A program made the position numbers and the translations under genes. 64,000 nt of DNA from Bettongia penicillata ogilbyi (taxonomy: Eukaryota; Chordata; Mammalia; Diprotodontia; Potoroidae), in contig JAJHZJ010000579.1 in the NCBI GenBank assembly GCA_023548195.1, positions 624,113 through 688,112 on the forward strand, given 5' to 3'. Of the stretch, positions 34,800 to 46,900 are shown in pieces. The notes below the pieces were generated by a model that saw only the letters and a list, made by a program, of their open reading frames with translations, had not been told where the DNA came from and made no database searches. Every line of letters begins with the position of its first letter. Positions within the stretch are counted from its first letter, which is position 1.

Positions 34800-36900
34800 C
34801 TAATTAATTAGAAGAAAATAATTAACAAAGATACAAAATTAGGTAATCTGATTTCTAATTGGAGGAAAGATTAAGAACCTTCCAAATTGGGACAGGGAGA
34901 GTGAACAGATACAATTCCTCAAATTCAGAAAAATAGGTGTCCCCACTCCCCACAAATATCTGTATTCAATCAAAGGAGCATGGAAATAATAACTGATTGG
35001 CCAGTATGGGACTAGTTTTCAGCTAAGACGTATGGGTTGCTTGAGATGTTTAATTGTGAAAAACTTGCATCACTCTTTGGATTGGACTGGGTTTCTGGTC
35101 AGCATAACCTAGATTTTTTGGTAAGAGTTTCTAAGTAGCAAACAGAGGTGGTCCAGTTTCCTAGCAATGCAAAGGTAGGTTCAAACAATGCAACAAGTCC
35201 TCTCACAATTCCCACAATTGAATAAAATTTTCTCACAAGATCGAAATTGAACCAGACTCATTACTGAATAGAAAGGGAATTGAGTTAACTACAGAATTAA
35301 ATCACAAGATGGAGTCAGAATGGTTCACTCAATTCCCCTTACCACTTACTATTCTAATCCCCTCAGTTCTCTCACTTACCAAGACAGCTGCTGCCACATA
35401 TATAATTGTATGTAAGTCCTAAAATATTTTCACACTTTATGTCACTATTGTGGGAAAATATACTTGTTTATCATGGTTACAGCAAATGCTAGCTTTTTAA
35501 AAATGTCTATTTTTGTTATAATTTAAATCATACTATTAATTCAAAAAAGGATTTTCAAAATTCCCATCCAAGTGTGGCTATCTCCTTTTTTAAAATCAGT
35601 TACGACATCAACATTTTTGTCACCCATTTTTTTTATTAAATAGTATTTTGGGAATTTGGGTAAAGCAAAGATTTTGACAACCACAAATTCTTCTATTTTT
35701 CTACTTCAGATTTTATTAACTCTGGCTTCAGTTTTAGTTTCATCTAATCCAGGCTTAATGATGAATTTCTTACAATTGCTTTGCATTGGTCTAAAATAAT
35801 TAGCTATGTGACATGAATCTGAAGGGAGTTTTGACAAAAAGCAATCTGAAGCCCATACCCTAAATGGCAAGACCACTTTCCAGCTTTGTTATGATTTAGT
35901 ACTGGCACAAAATGAGAGTTCATAGCTTCAGTTCATTTCATGCTCACTCATTTTTTGCCTGCTTTAGTGGTCAGTGCCATCTTCACAGAAGTGTTTGCAG
36001 CAGGTAGGATATTGACAATTTTATGGTTTGCCAGTACATCTTGCCTTCTTATGTGACAAGACCATGAAGATACACACTGTACCCTTCTGCCCTCCCTTTC
36101 AAATTTATCATCATGATGGTTCTCAGTAGGACCAGTCTCTAACTTGGCTATTCCATCTATTTTTCTTACTCTTAGGGGCACTTACATCAAACTGACAGCA
36201 GTACTCAGGCACTGAAAGTATAAATCTCCACCACTGAGGAGAGAGTCCCATACAATTAGCCTTTCAAGTCAAGAGTTACATTAAAATTGAAGCATAATAG
36301 CAAATTTAATTTTTTATTCTCTTGCTTTAATAAAATATGACAGTTTTTCAAAGTCTTCTTTTTTCTTATATTTGTATCATCATAATTAAAATTTTAATTT
36401 AACAAATAGCATGTGCCTTGTCTTATAGATTAGTTTGTTTCAGCAAAGCTGGCAGTAAAGAAATGTTTCACAAAGTGAATCCAGTTTTCCCGTTGACTCA
36501 CATTATGAAATACAAATGTTTTGACGGAGTGAGGAGTGACATTCCTTCATTAAACTGAAACTTTTCTTCAAGAAAGTTTTGAGTTGCACCAGTTAGAATT
36601 GTACAGTGCCTAAATCTCTGTGCCTTTTGAAATTGCAGCCCATGACTAGCAATTCATTTTTCCTTTGTGGAAAATCTGTTTCTTCATTATATTGCTGGTT
36701 CCATTGCTACCAGAAAACATATATCTCTTGCCTTTTAGTAATTACATTTAAATCTTATATTATGTATAATATATCAGATACTATATCATCTCTGTTAATT
36801 ATATATGAATTATTAATTAAAACTCACGTTATTCTGAAGTCACAGCTTTTACAACTTCCCATTTTATGATTTTTTTCCTGGTTACTCACAATATGTAATA
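34800..36900. other. No gene or clear repeat recognised
   Basis: About 2.1 kb of AT-rich intron. The only notable frame is 77 codons on the - strand at 35948-36181, rich in charged residues and ending 'ALTTKAGKK'. I do not recognise it and see no start context or splice sites. Frames at 36606-36869 are low-complexity hydrophobic chance frames. Confidence 0.5.
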
Positions 36901-36914
36901 AAGGAACATTACTG

Positions 36915-37010
36915 TTGAAAATGGACTTAGAAATCATTGAATGTGGATCTGGCATTTTATAGATGAGAAAAGTAAAGCCTAGAGAGACTAAGCCACAAAC
37001 ATTTCTTAAA
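36915..37010 (+). repeat. MIR fragment
   Basis: 'ggcattttatagatgagaaa' followed by 'agtaaagcctagagagacta' is MIR core sequence. Confidence 0.55.
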
Positions 37011-37440
37011 TGATTACTATGTCCCAGGCAATATGCTACCCAGTGCTATGGTACAGAGAAAAATATTGAAATAGTCTCTGTCTTTAAGGAGCTTACATTC
37101 TATCCAGAGAAGAATATATTTGTAATCATAAAATAAATACAAGATAATTGGTAATGGAGGTGGGAGCCAGGTACCAGTATGTGGTAAGATCAGAAAAGGC
37201 CTAGGTAGCCTCTGAGCTGAGCCCTGAGGGAAACTAGAGACTAGAATAAACAGAGAAGTAAACACATTCCAGACATATAAATAGCCTGAGAGATGGAAGA
37301 TGGAGTGTTCCATGGACCATAAAATACGAGAAGGAGTAATGTACAATTGTCTGGAAAGAAAGATTGCAGTCAAAATGCAAAGAGTTTTAAATGCTGAACA
37401 GAGACTAACTCTGATGGAGTAAATACAGTTCTATTTCTGG
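37010..37440 (-). repeat. L2 3' region, reverse orientation
   Basis: 'actatgtcccaggcaatatg', 'tttaaggagcttacattcta', 'ccagacatataaatagcctg' and 'gagttttaaatgctgaacag' follow the reversed L2 order. The 118-codon - strand frame at 37017-37373 runs through this repeat. Confidence 0.75.
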
Positions 37441-37584
37441 TATTTCGTATATCACAATCAGTCAAGATGACACCATTACCTCCTAATCAGAGACATTTAC
37501 TCAAGAAGGTAAAACAATGATAATTAAAAACATAACATTCCACTAATAAACCTGAGATATACTTGCCCACCAATGCACAAGTAA

Positions 37585-37692
37585 AACTGTATACTCCTCA
37601 GAGGCAGGGACTGTTTTTGAGTCTTACTGAATACCCAGCACTTAGCATACTGCCTGACACATAAAAGGTACTTAAAATATTTCTTGACTGAC
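37585..37692 (+). repeat. L2 3' end
   Basis: 'tactcctcagaggcagggac' leads to 'cagcacttagcatactgcct' and 'gacacataaaaggtacttaa'. About 37692-38545 has no identified gene. Confidence 0.8.
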
Positions 37693-38363
37693 TGAAAGTG
37701 TTATTGAGAAAAAGTGAACCCAAAATTATAAAACCATGTCAGGAAGGTGCATGAGTCCAGGGTAATTCAAAACTCAGGAATGCAAACTGTGATGTCCTTT
37801 GTGATCTCCAGTGTCAAAGAGTTGTCAGCACAACAGTTCACTGATAGGCATGGTTCCTCCTTTCAGTACCTCTACATTCTCCTCCTAGATAGATAAATTT
37901 CTTTCCTGGCTTCTCTTCTGCCCTTCCAAAGCAAGATTAAGATCTTTCATCAAAAGAGAAACTATAAACTTAGAATCTATAAAGTTTTTCAGATAATCTC
38001 CCTTACTGAGTCCTAAGGGATTCAATCTCATAGAAAACTGATGTCATTGCAAGCTCGAAGGTCCAATCCTGGATTGTCTTCATCATGTCTTCTCTTGGTC
38101 CTAAGTTCAAATCTGTCTGCTTAGCTGTGTGCTCCAAATACATCTCTGTTCAATAGAAGGTAGCATGACTTTTTCTTCTTCAAGTTATCCTTTCCATGTT
38201 GAAAGTTTCAATACAAGTTCTGATGTCTGTTCCTAGATATGCCTGGAGACCTTTCATAGTTTCAGCTATGAGGATTTTTTCACACCTAACTGAATATCTG
38301 ATCTTGACCAACTGTGCCATTTCAAAGCAATGTCTCTTGTGTTAAATGATTAACCACTATCTT

Positions 38364-38391
38364 ATGATGATGATGATGATGATGATGATGA
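38364..38391. repeat. (GAT)n trinucleotide repeat
   Basis: About nine uninterrupted GAT units in otherwise unique sequence. Confidence 0.9.
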
Positions 38392-38544
38392 TTAAACGAT
38401 AGATGAATAAGTAAGTAAATTAAAACTGAATAACTATAATCAAGATTTCTGCCAGCAAAATCATAACTAGGCAATATTTGCACCATAATCACCAAACATT
38501 TGTCAGAGTTTCCTAGCTATCAACCTTGAAGTCCTAAAGCAAGT

Positions 38545-39085
38545 ACAACCATGTCATTCCTTCTCCCCATTCAATCAACTGCAGTGGCTTCCTATGGCCT
38601 CCAAGAACAAATACAAAGCTATGTTTGGCATTCAAAGCTATTCATAACCTAGCTTCTTCCTACCTTTTCTTTCTTCTTATACTTTACTTTCCATCATATA
38701 CTCTTTGATCTAGTGAGCCTCCTTGCTGTTTCATTAATAAGATATTTCATTTATCAGTTTTGGACATTTTTCCTCTGGCTATCCTCCAAACCTGGAGTGC
38801 TCTCTATCTCCTCATCTTTGACTCCTGGCTTCCATATCTTCCTGTAAGTCCCAACTAAAATCCCATCTTCTATATGAAACTTTCCCCAACCCCTCTTAAT
38901 TCTACTGACATCTCTCTTTCAATTTTTTCCCTATTCATCCTGATCATAACTTATTTGCATACATTCATTTATTTATCTCTTCTATTAGATTGTGAACTTC
39001 TTGAGGGCAGGAATTGTCTCTTTTCCCTTTTTGGATCCTCAGCACTAAGCACAGGGCTATGGAATAAATGTTAATTGACTAAATG
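38545..39085 (+). repeat. L2 LINE 3' region, nearly continuous to the terminus
   Basis: Blocks in order: 'gtggcttcctatggcctcca', 'ggcattcaaagctattcata', 'cttttcctctggctatcctc'-like sequence, 'cccaactaaaatcccatctt', 'ttgagggcaggaattgtctc' and 'aaatgttaattgactaaatg'. This is the best L2 reference copy in the window and shows that the reverse-oriented repeats are the same family. Confidence 0.85.
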
Positions 39086-39439
39086 GAATCCTTTGATCTG
39101 TATTGTGTGAATTAGATAGTGGGAAACAGAACATGTTGACTATCCTGCACATTAGATAACTGGAAACAGAACATGTCACCTGTCCTGACTGAGTTTATGG
39201 GTTGCTTTCTCAGTATTTCTCCCACAAATGTCCTTTCCCTCTCCTTTCTTTTAGTAAAGTTATGTAAATCATAGAGGGACATGCATAGTTTGTAGGTCAC
39301 AGTGAAAAAAAGAAGGAAAAAATGCATATATGTGTATTCTATACCTATTTATTCATCACTACTTTATAATTCTACTCTAAGGAAAATGCTTTGCAAGTCA
39401 TAAAAAAATCTGAGCTATTTTAATTATTCTGTACTATCT

Positions 39440-39830
39440 CTCATTCCCAAGGACTTCTTGTATTTTCCTTCCTCCATACCTTTGCTCACACTATTCCTTT
39501 AGCTTGGAATGCCTTTATCTTCTTGTCCAGTACAATTCCTGCTTTGATTATTAAGCCTAACTTCAGTTCTAAAGCCTTTCTGAAGCCTTTTCTAATACCT
39601 CCTTCAGTAATGATCATCTACACTTAGATCTCACATAACTGTTTTACACCTTTTTAATGAATTTATCTGGGAATGTTATACAGTTACCTCTGTATATGTG
39701 TTTTATCTCCATAGTTAACAGTAAACTCCATGAGGGTCTGCACTATACTGATCTAATCTTTGGATATATTCTAGCACCTAGAATAATATTCTGTAACAGT
39801 AGCTACTTACTGAAAGTCTATTGTTGATTT
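39440..39830 (+). repeat. L2 LINE 3' region
   Basis: 'cttggaatgcctttatcttc' followed by 'aactccatgagggtctgcac' and 'tctagcacctagaataatat' gives the L2 order. About 39085-39440 and 39830-40360 hold no recognised gene. Confidence 0.65.
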
Positions 39831-40361
39831 GGAATTATTCTACAAAAAAAAATATGATATTGTGTTATGGGGTAAGTTAGCATTAAAGGGAACAGGCAAA
39901 TGGTAAAACAATGTTAGGGAGAGGTGCCTAGCATTAAAGAGAAGATCAGTTATCATGTATTAATGATTTTATGACAGGCTTACATTGATTCGAGCAATGT
40001 TACTTAGGATGCTTATGGAGTAGAGAGAAACTATAGAGTTATACATCTCTGCCACCTTCTAGAGAATTATAGGCTTTCCTCTAATAACCCCTTTCTCATC
40101 AAGAACATGGCAGTTCTCCCTGTTCCCTTACTTATTTTTTCCCCAAAAGAAAATACTCAGCCCTACATATTTAAAATTATTTAATAGATACCTTTTTCAG
40201 GACTGAATGAACAATTGGCTTCTAGTTCTGTATTTCTCTGTATAGTGAGTTGAGATAAAGTAAATATTTAACAATATTAACTTGCCAAAAATTTATTAAA
40301 TACCAACTTATTAAAATATTTAACAAATTGAATTGAGTGATCTTTAATTTAAATGTCACTA

Positions 40362-40401
40362 TCAGTCAATAAGTCCTTATTAAGTACCTACCGTATTCTA
40401 G
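40362..40401 (-). repeat. L2 3' end, first part of a split copy
   Basis: 'cagtcaataagtccttatta' followed by 'agtacctaccgtattctagg' is reverse-complement L2 terminus. It is cut by a MAR1 insertion and resumes near 42097. Confidence 0.7.
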
Positions 40402-40594
40402 GTGGGGCAGCCAGGTGGCATAGTAGATAGAGTGCTGGGCTGGAGTCAGGAAGACTATTCTTTATGAGTTCAAATCAAGTTGCAAATACTTACTAACTGT
40501 GTGACCCTGGGCAAGTCACTTAATATGTTTGCTTCAGTTTCCTCATCTGTAAAATGAGCTAGTGAAGGAAATGGCCAACCACTCTAGTATTTTT
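40402..40594 (+). mobile_element. MAR1-type SINE, 5' part (split by L1)
   Basis: Head 'ggggcagccaggtggcatag', core 'accctgggcaagtcacttaa' and 'tttcctcatctgtaaaatga'. The sequence breaks at 'ctctagtattttt' (40582-40594), which recurs with one mismatch at 42016-42028 where the SINE tail continues. Confidence 0.88.
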
Positions 40595-42015
40595 TTTATT
40601 AATTAATTTGCTTTTAGTTTTCAACATTCATTTCCATAAGCTTTTCAGTTTTAAATTTTTTCTGCCTCCTTCCCTTCCCCCTCCACAAGATGGCATGCAA
40701 ACTGATATAGGTTCTAATACACATTCTTATTAAATATACATTCAGATTAGTCATGTTATAAAGAAGAATTAGCATGAAAGGGAAGAACCACAAGAAAGAA
40801 AAAAGAGAAATCAAATAGTCTGCTTCGATTTACATTCAGACTCCATAATTCTTTCTCTGTATGTGGATAGCATTTTCTTTCATGAGTCTATTGGAATTGT
40901 CTTAGACCCTTGCATTGTTCAGAAGAACTAAGTGTAACAAAGTTAGTCATTGTACAATGTGACTGTTACTATGTACAAAGTTCCCTTGGTTTTGCTCACT
41001 TCACTCAGTGTCAGTTCACACAAAATCTTTCCAGGTTTTTCTGAAGTCCACCTGTACATCACTTCTTATAGCACAATAGTATTCTATTACATTCAGCCAT
41101 TCCCCAGTTGATGGACATCCCCTCAATTCCCAAATCTCGGTGACCACACAAAGAGCTGCTATAAATATTTTTGTGCATGTGGGTCCTTTTCCCATTTGTA
41201 TGATGTCTTTAGGATATACAGCCCTAGAAATAGTATTGCAAGGTCAAAGAGTATGCACATTTTTATAGCCCTTTGGACATAGTTCCAAATTGCTCTCCAG
41301 AATGGCTGGATCAGTTCACAACTCCACCAACGATGCATTAGTGTTCCAATTTTCCCACATCTTCTCCATCATTTATAATTTTCCTGTTTTATCATATTAG
41401 CCAATCTGATAGGTGTGATGTGGTACTTCAAAGTTGTTTGATTTGAATTTCTCTAATCTGTAGTGATTTAGAGCATTTTTTCATATGATCATAGATAGCT
41501 TTAATTTCTTCATCTCAGAACTGCCTATTCATATCCTTTGATCATTTATTAGTTGGGGAATGACTTGTATCTAATAAATTTGACTCATTTCTCTAAATAT
41601 TTTTAAAATGAGGCTTTTATCAGAGATACTGGTTGTAAAAATTCTTTCCCACTTTTCTGTTTTCCTCCCAATCTTGGTTCCATTGGCTTTGTTTGTACAA
41701 AAACTTTTCAATTTAATGTAATCAAAATTGCCCATTTTGCATTTCATAATGTTCTCTATCTCTAATTTGATCATAAATTTTTTCATTCTCCATAAATCTA
41801 ACAGGTAAATTATTCCTTTCTCTATCAACCCTTGTATCTAAATTGTGTATTCATTTTTACTTAATTTTGGTATATGGTGTAAAATGTTGTTCTATGCCCA
41901 GTCCCTGCCATACTATTTTTCAGTTTTCCCAGCAGTTTCTTTCATATAGCAAGTTCTTATCACAGAACTTGGTGTCTTTGGATTTCTCATATGGTAGATT
42001 ACTATAGTCATTAGG
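40595..42015 (-). mobile_element. L1 LINE, 5'-truncated, nested in MAR1
   Basis: A T-rich left end (poly(A) of the - strand element) is followed by the L1 3' untranslated region and ORF2 C-terminal sequence, about 1.4 kb in total. The - strand frame 41571-41828 encodes 'EKWERIFTTSISDKSLILKI', the same ORF2 segment as at 33146. It is flanked by a 13-bp target-site duplication with one mismatch. No RT or endonuclease domain is retained. Confidence 0.88.
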
Positions 42016-42092
42016 CTCTAGTGTTTTTGCCAAGAAAATTCTAAATGGGGTCATGAAGCATCAGATATGACTGAAAAAAAAATGACCCAACA
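42016..42092 (+). mobile_element. MAR1-type SINE, 3' tail (split by L1)
   Basis: 'gccaagaaaattctaaatgg' followed by 'ggtcatgaagcatcagatat' and an (ACA)n ending completes the SINE begun at 40402. Confidence 0.85.
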
Positions 42093-42880
42093 ACAACATT
42101 CTGAATATTAGTAATACAAATTAGAAAGCAAGCAATTTCTACCCTTAAGCACCTTACATGCTATTGGAGGAGACAATTCATAAATATATAAGCATATAGA
42201 GAACATATGCAAAAATTAGTACAAGGCGTTTTGGGAGAGATTGTGTTCGAATTTAGGAGAACCAGAGAAGGTTTTATGTAGTAATATTCAATCTTGAGTC
42301 TTGTAGAAAACCCAGAGATTCCAACAGACAGAAGTGAAGTGAATGCATTCTAGACATGGGGAAAACCCATTGCAAAGGAGCAGGGATGGAAGATGGAGCA
42401 TTATATGTACAAAGCAGACAATAGGTTCTATTTGATCACAGCATCCTAGGAGGGGAGTAAACAAGAAAAGAATCCTAGAAAGACAAGAATGGGCCAGATT
42501 TTGAAGATTATATGTGTGTGTATGGATATGTGTTTATATATGTGTTTGCGTATCTGACAGAAGAGTATATATTTAACCCTTGAGGCAAGAAGGGGAACAC
42601 TGGATTTTGTAGAGAAGGGGAATGCCATGGTGAGATCCACCTTTCAGGAAAATCACTTTAAAAATTTGGTATAAGGGTGGATTGGAACAGGGTGAGGTTC
42701 AAGGCAAGGAGAGTAAAGAGAAGGTCACTGTAATAGTCCAGGCAAAGGGGTGATGTGAACATGAATTGGTATGTTGACTCTTTGAGTGGAAAGGAGAGGT
42801 CATATATAAGAGATGTGGCATGAACCCTTCCATTAGAGTACAAGCTTCTTAATGGCAGAAATCACATTTTTCATATAGTA
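42093..42880 (-). repeat. L2 3' region, second part of a split copy
   Basis: 'taatacaaattagaaagcaa', 'acccttaagcaccttacatg', 'cattctagacatggggaaaa' and 'ggatggaagatggagcatta' follow the reversed L2 order, continuing from 40401. It ends near another L2 terminus at 42840-42900. Confidence 0.75.
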
Positions 42881-42934
42881 TAACACATCCTTGTAGGACA
42901 AGAAGAGATCCTGGAGATCATTAATCACACCTCA

Positions 42935-43460
42935 CCCATGCTATTTCGGTAGCCTCCTATTTGATTTCTTTATCTCCCTTCTCCAATCCATCTCCAGTCA
43001 ACAAGCATTTACTAACTGCCTTCTATATTCTGTGCACTGTTAGGTGTTTAAGTTACAAAGAAAAAAAAAATCTCTACCCTCAAGGAAGTTATGCTCTGTA
43101 TAAAAATATATGCTAAAGTGGTATTCCTAAAGCAAGGGTCTCACCCTTTCACTCTTTTGCTTGAAATTTCAGTAACCTTCTATTTTCTTGAAGATTTGGT
43201 TTTTTGAACCATGTGGCTCCAACCTAAATTTCCAGGCTTAGCACACATTACTCCCTTTCATATGCCAGTCAAAATTCCCTGCTCCTTACATATAATATTT
43301 CCTCTCTTATTTCTATACTCTTTCACTGACTGTCTCCCATGGCAATATATTTCCTCTTTACTTACACCTCTGAGAATCCCTAATTTAGTTCACATTCCCT
43401 CTTCTATAAAAGACCTTTCTCAGTCCCCAAATCACTATTGTCTTCCCCTCTCTAAAAAAC
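42935..43460 (+). repeat. L2 fragments, + copy with a reversed L2 piece inside
   Basis: Forward blocks ('tagcctcctatttgatttct', 'ctcttttgcttgaaatttca') surround a reversed terminus at about 42995-43110 ('caacaagcatttactaactg', then 'accctcaaggaagttatgct'). The 89-codon frame at 43211-43480 is transposon sequence. Confidence 0.6.
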
Positions 43461-43484
43461 TACTATTTATTTTTTATTGAGATA

Positions 43485-43640
43485 GTGTGGCACAATGGAG
43501 AAAAGCCAGTCTTGGAGTTAGGAAAACCTGGGTTTGAGTCCAAACTTAAAAGCTAGCTGGTTATATGATCTTGGTTGGATCACTTCATCCCTATGTGGCC
43601 CAGGCTCCTCTAGCACTAGAAATTGAAGGCAAGGTGCCAA
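43485..43640 (+). mobile_element. MIR/MAR1-type SINE head
   Basis: 'agtcttggagttaggaaaac' followed by 'tgatcttggttggatcactt' is a diverged tRNA-like head and core. Confidence 0.55.
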
Positions 43641-43759
43641 TTTCCATTTGTTTAGAGTTTCTTCATCAAGATTTCTCAGTGCCAGTAAAATCACAGATCT
43701 GGTCCCTCAGCTTTCCTATTGATTAGTATATAGATTTTTATTTATTTAATTTTATACAA

Positions 43760-43895
43760 AATTTTCCCCTAAATAGAATGTAAGCTCTCTGAAGGCAGGG
43801 ATTATTTTTTTCCTCTCTATTCCCAATATGCAGCATAGTACCTGGCATATAGCAAATGCTTAATAGTTCTTGCTGAATACATAAATGAATGATTA
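43760..43895 (+). repeat. L2 3' end
   Basis: 'gtaagctctctgaaggcagg' leads to 'catagtacctggcatatagc' and 'aaatgcttaatagttcttgc'. A short MIR remnant ('tgatgcccaaaagtgatata') follows to about 44030. About 44030-45270 has no recognised gene or repeat. Confidence 0.8.
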
Positions 43896-45270
43896 AAGTA
43901 ACATCCTCTTTCTACAGAAAAGAAAACTGATGCCCAAAAGTGATATAACTTGACCAAAGTCACCCGCCTAAAGAAAGACAGAACTGGGCCTAGAACTTTT
44001 AGTGCAATATTAGATGCCACCTTTTCCTTTGTATCTTTCCAGAGTTTCTAGTACAATTTGTTATGTATAGCTAGTATTCAGTACATGATGTGAATTGACT
44101 GTCTCCATGACTACTTTGACTCTCCCTCCTGATATTGGTAGTTTTACTATTTTTGAATGTTAGCCCAGCATACACTTAGCACATGTGTAGTATTCATTAG
44201 ACCTAGAGACCTCTAGCAGTGTGCATAAGGGATATTTTCCTCTATTTTCTCCTAGCTTTTGGTGACATTTTGTGGGAATCTATGTTTATGTAGTAACTTT
44301 GAGTATGTTTGCTGCAGTGAGACTTTGTTCTGCCAGCTTAGGGATATAGGTAGGAGGGGGAGACAGGGATGAGTATGATTATAAGTTTGGCAGGCAAAAG
44401 CATTGGGAAAGGAAGTATAGGCCACACCAGTGAAAACTCTGAGGTTATGTAAAACTTTACAGAACGGGAAAATGGAATGTGTTTCTTTGTTAAGTAGAAG
44501 CCTAGATCACAATGGAAAATTGTGATCTACAAATGGGGATTATTTTCTCCAAAGTAAAAAATAGTTGAATGTTTTAAGATAAAGAAACACTAGGTATAGA
44601 TATTTTACTATCATTTTAAAACTAACTTTATGAATGAGGAGGAGAAATAAATCCATTGCAGTAATATCTCAAACTGTTGGGCCACCACCCTGTTGTCTAT
44701 GAGAGAACTATGTATTATTTATTTGCCAATATTTTAAGATCATTAAAATTTCTGATACTATCCAAAAACCAAGGTAAGTGACTGAATGTGGCCTATTCAG
44801 TGCATGATCTTTGAGATCAGTGTAAGTGAACTCTACTCCAGTTTCATATGGTTTAATTTTCTATCCTAAAGTCAAAATCTAGGCTTTTGTCCACAGTTAG
44901 TTCCCCAATGTCTCATTGTGCCAATGGGAAATATTATTCCCTATAAAATAAAGCAAAAGTTTCCTTACCAGGCCAACTGAGGGATGAGTGAATTGGTTGT
45001 ATTTAACCCTTGGTTCCTCCCAAACTCCCTCTAGACAAAAAAAGAGACATTTCATGTGAGTTATACCCTGGGTCTTTGGCACTCACTGTAACCAAGAAGT
45101 CAAAGGGAGCCCAGTCAGGCATTCAGGATTTATAAGCCAAAACTCACTCACACAATGAGGATCCCGAGGGAAGGGAGGATTGTAAGTGAAATCCAAACTG
45201 AAAGAAATGCTTTACTCTACAGTTTAAAGACAAGTCAATTCAAAATGGTTGGGTTTTCCAATATGAAAAA

Positions 45271-45271
<1 letters not shown>

Positions 45272-45328
<57 letters not shown>

Positions 45329-45422
45329 GCATATAAATATACTTGCATATGTATATATGCACATATATGTATATAAGCACACGTGTGTATATGTACGTAT
45401 ATCTACACCTATTTGGAGGGAG

Positions 45423-45465
<43 letters not shown>
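45272..45465. repeat. (CA)n ... (GT)n inverted microsatellite pair
   Basis: A (CA) tract of about 27 units (45272-45325) is followed by about 100 bp of alternating purine-pyrimidine AT/GC sequence rich in 'catatatgtatata'-type palindromes, and then a (GT) tract of about 20 units (about 45426-45465). The two tracts are reverse complements and could pair as a long hairpin. Overlapping His-Thr and Cys-Val frames are artefacts. Confidence 0.92.
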
Positions 45466-45467
<2 letters not shown>

Positions 45468-45499
45468 CAGTGCTCCCCCTGCTGACCATGGAGGATGAT

Positions 45500-46900
45500 A
45501 TTGTCTCACCATTTCATTACATTTAACAAAAGTAGAATCGTCCCTAGGATCCTAAGTGTTGAGGAAGGTGGCCTCTCCTCAAATATACTACAAAGCCCAG
45601 AGTAAAAGCTCTAGAAACTGCTGGATCATCAGATCAATAGATCCAAAGATGACTAGGGTATGTGGGTTTATGCAGTTTAAACATTTGTTCAGGGAGTCTG
45701 CCTGAGCAGCCTTTTATTGACACCTACAGATCAATGCTAATTTTTGATCATTTTCAACCTACAAAAACCTCTTGACCCCATGGCCACCTTTGGGGCACTT
45801 CTAGTCGTCAAAAGCAATCAGAGCAGATGATGTAAAATTGTCACACTGCTTAAGACTCCAAGTAGTCACAGCTGTCCCCAGGAGCAGGGCTGGGAGGCTA
45901 GCACAGAGGCCTAAGTTGCAGGAGAATCCCTCCCTATCAAACAATTGGCCATATCCTGATGCCTTTTCACTTCATGAAATGGTAAGCTGATTTGATCCCC
46001 TAACTTATTTGACTCTTGAGTGTAGAAGTTCAAAACAGAAGCAAATGAAAAGAAAGCTAAGCTTGGTGAAGAGATTAAATTGATGAAAACTAAATAGTCC
46101 CAGCTTATTAAAGTAACACTACCTTTTTTCCTTTTCAATCATTATTTTCTAGTGCCTGTCCTCTGATGGACTGTCAAACAAATGTGACAGCTTAGGTTAA
46201 CAGGGACTGTATTTTGTCTCAGAACAAAAAAAATCCAGAATAAAGATACAGGATGGGCAAAGAGAGAAAAGTAGGACAAGTATAGAGTGATAGGGTGGAG
46301 GATAAAAAGACTTGAGGAAGAAAGAATATTGTACATAAGAACTTCATTGAAAAGATGGGATGGAAGAAAGGAAGGAGGTAAAGCAGGGATAACTAACAGT
46401 CATGGAGAGAAAGAAAAGAAGTTGGAGGAGATATTAGAGTTTGAAAATTGTCATGCTGGAAAATCATAATTTTAAAAAAATAGGAAGGGTAAATATCAAC
46501 TTTTATTGTATCATAGTTTCCAGGGGAGGAAGAACGGAAGCAGATATGCAAAATATCACTGTAAAAGAAAGGCTATGATAATACTTTTATGTGCTAAAAT
46601 GCCGGGTCAGTTTTAAAAGGAAAATCAATCACTTGAAGGAATCAGTCAAACTCTGTTATCTGATGTGATATAGATGAAGTGACCAGTGGTGAAACGGATT
46701 TTTTTCCCCTACTTTTCAGCTAGCCTTTTTGTAATTTTGTGAAAACCAATCTAATTTAATTCGAAATAAAACCTCCTCTTCTCTTTCACTGGGATTATGT
46801 CAAGAGTTCCATTTACATGGGATGCCCTGTTACCTCTATAACAGTCCATACTCAGCAAAATATTTTTGTTATTTCTTTTTTACAAAATTGCCACTGGCCT
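45500..46900. other. No gene or clear repeat recognised
   Basis: About 1.4 kb of unique intronic sequence. It includes a purine-rich block at about 46240-46450 whose short frames (46287-46469) are Lys/Glu/Arg-rich by composition only. Confidence 0.45.

Noticed and set aside
45155..45512. Frames with His-Thr and Cys-Val runs
   Set aside because: Translations of the CA and GT microsatellites.
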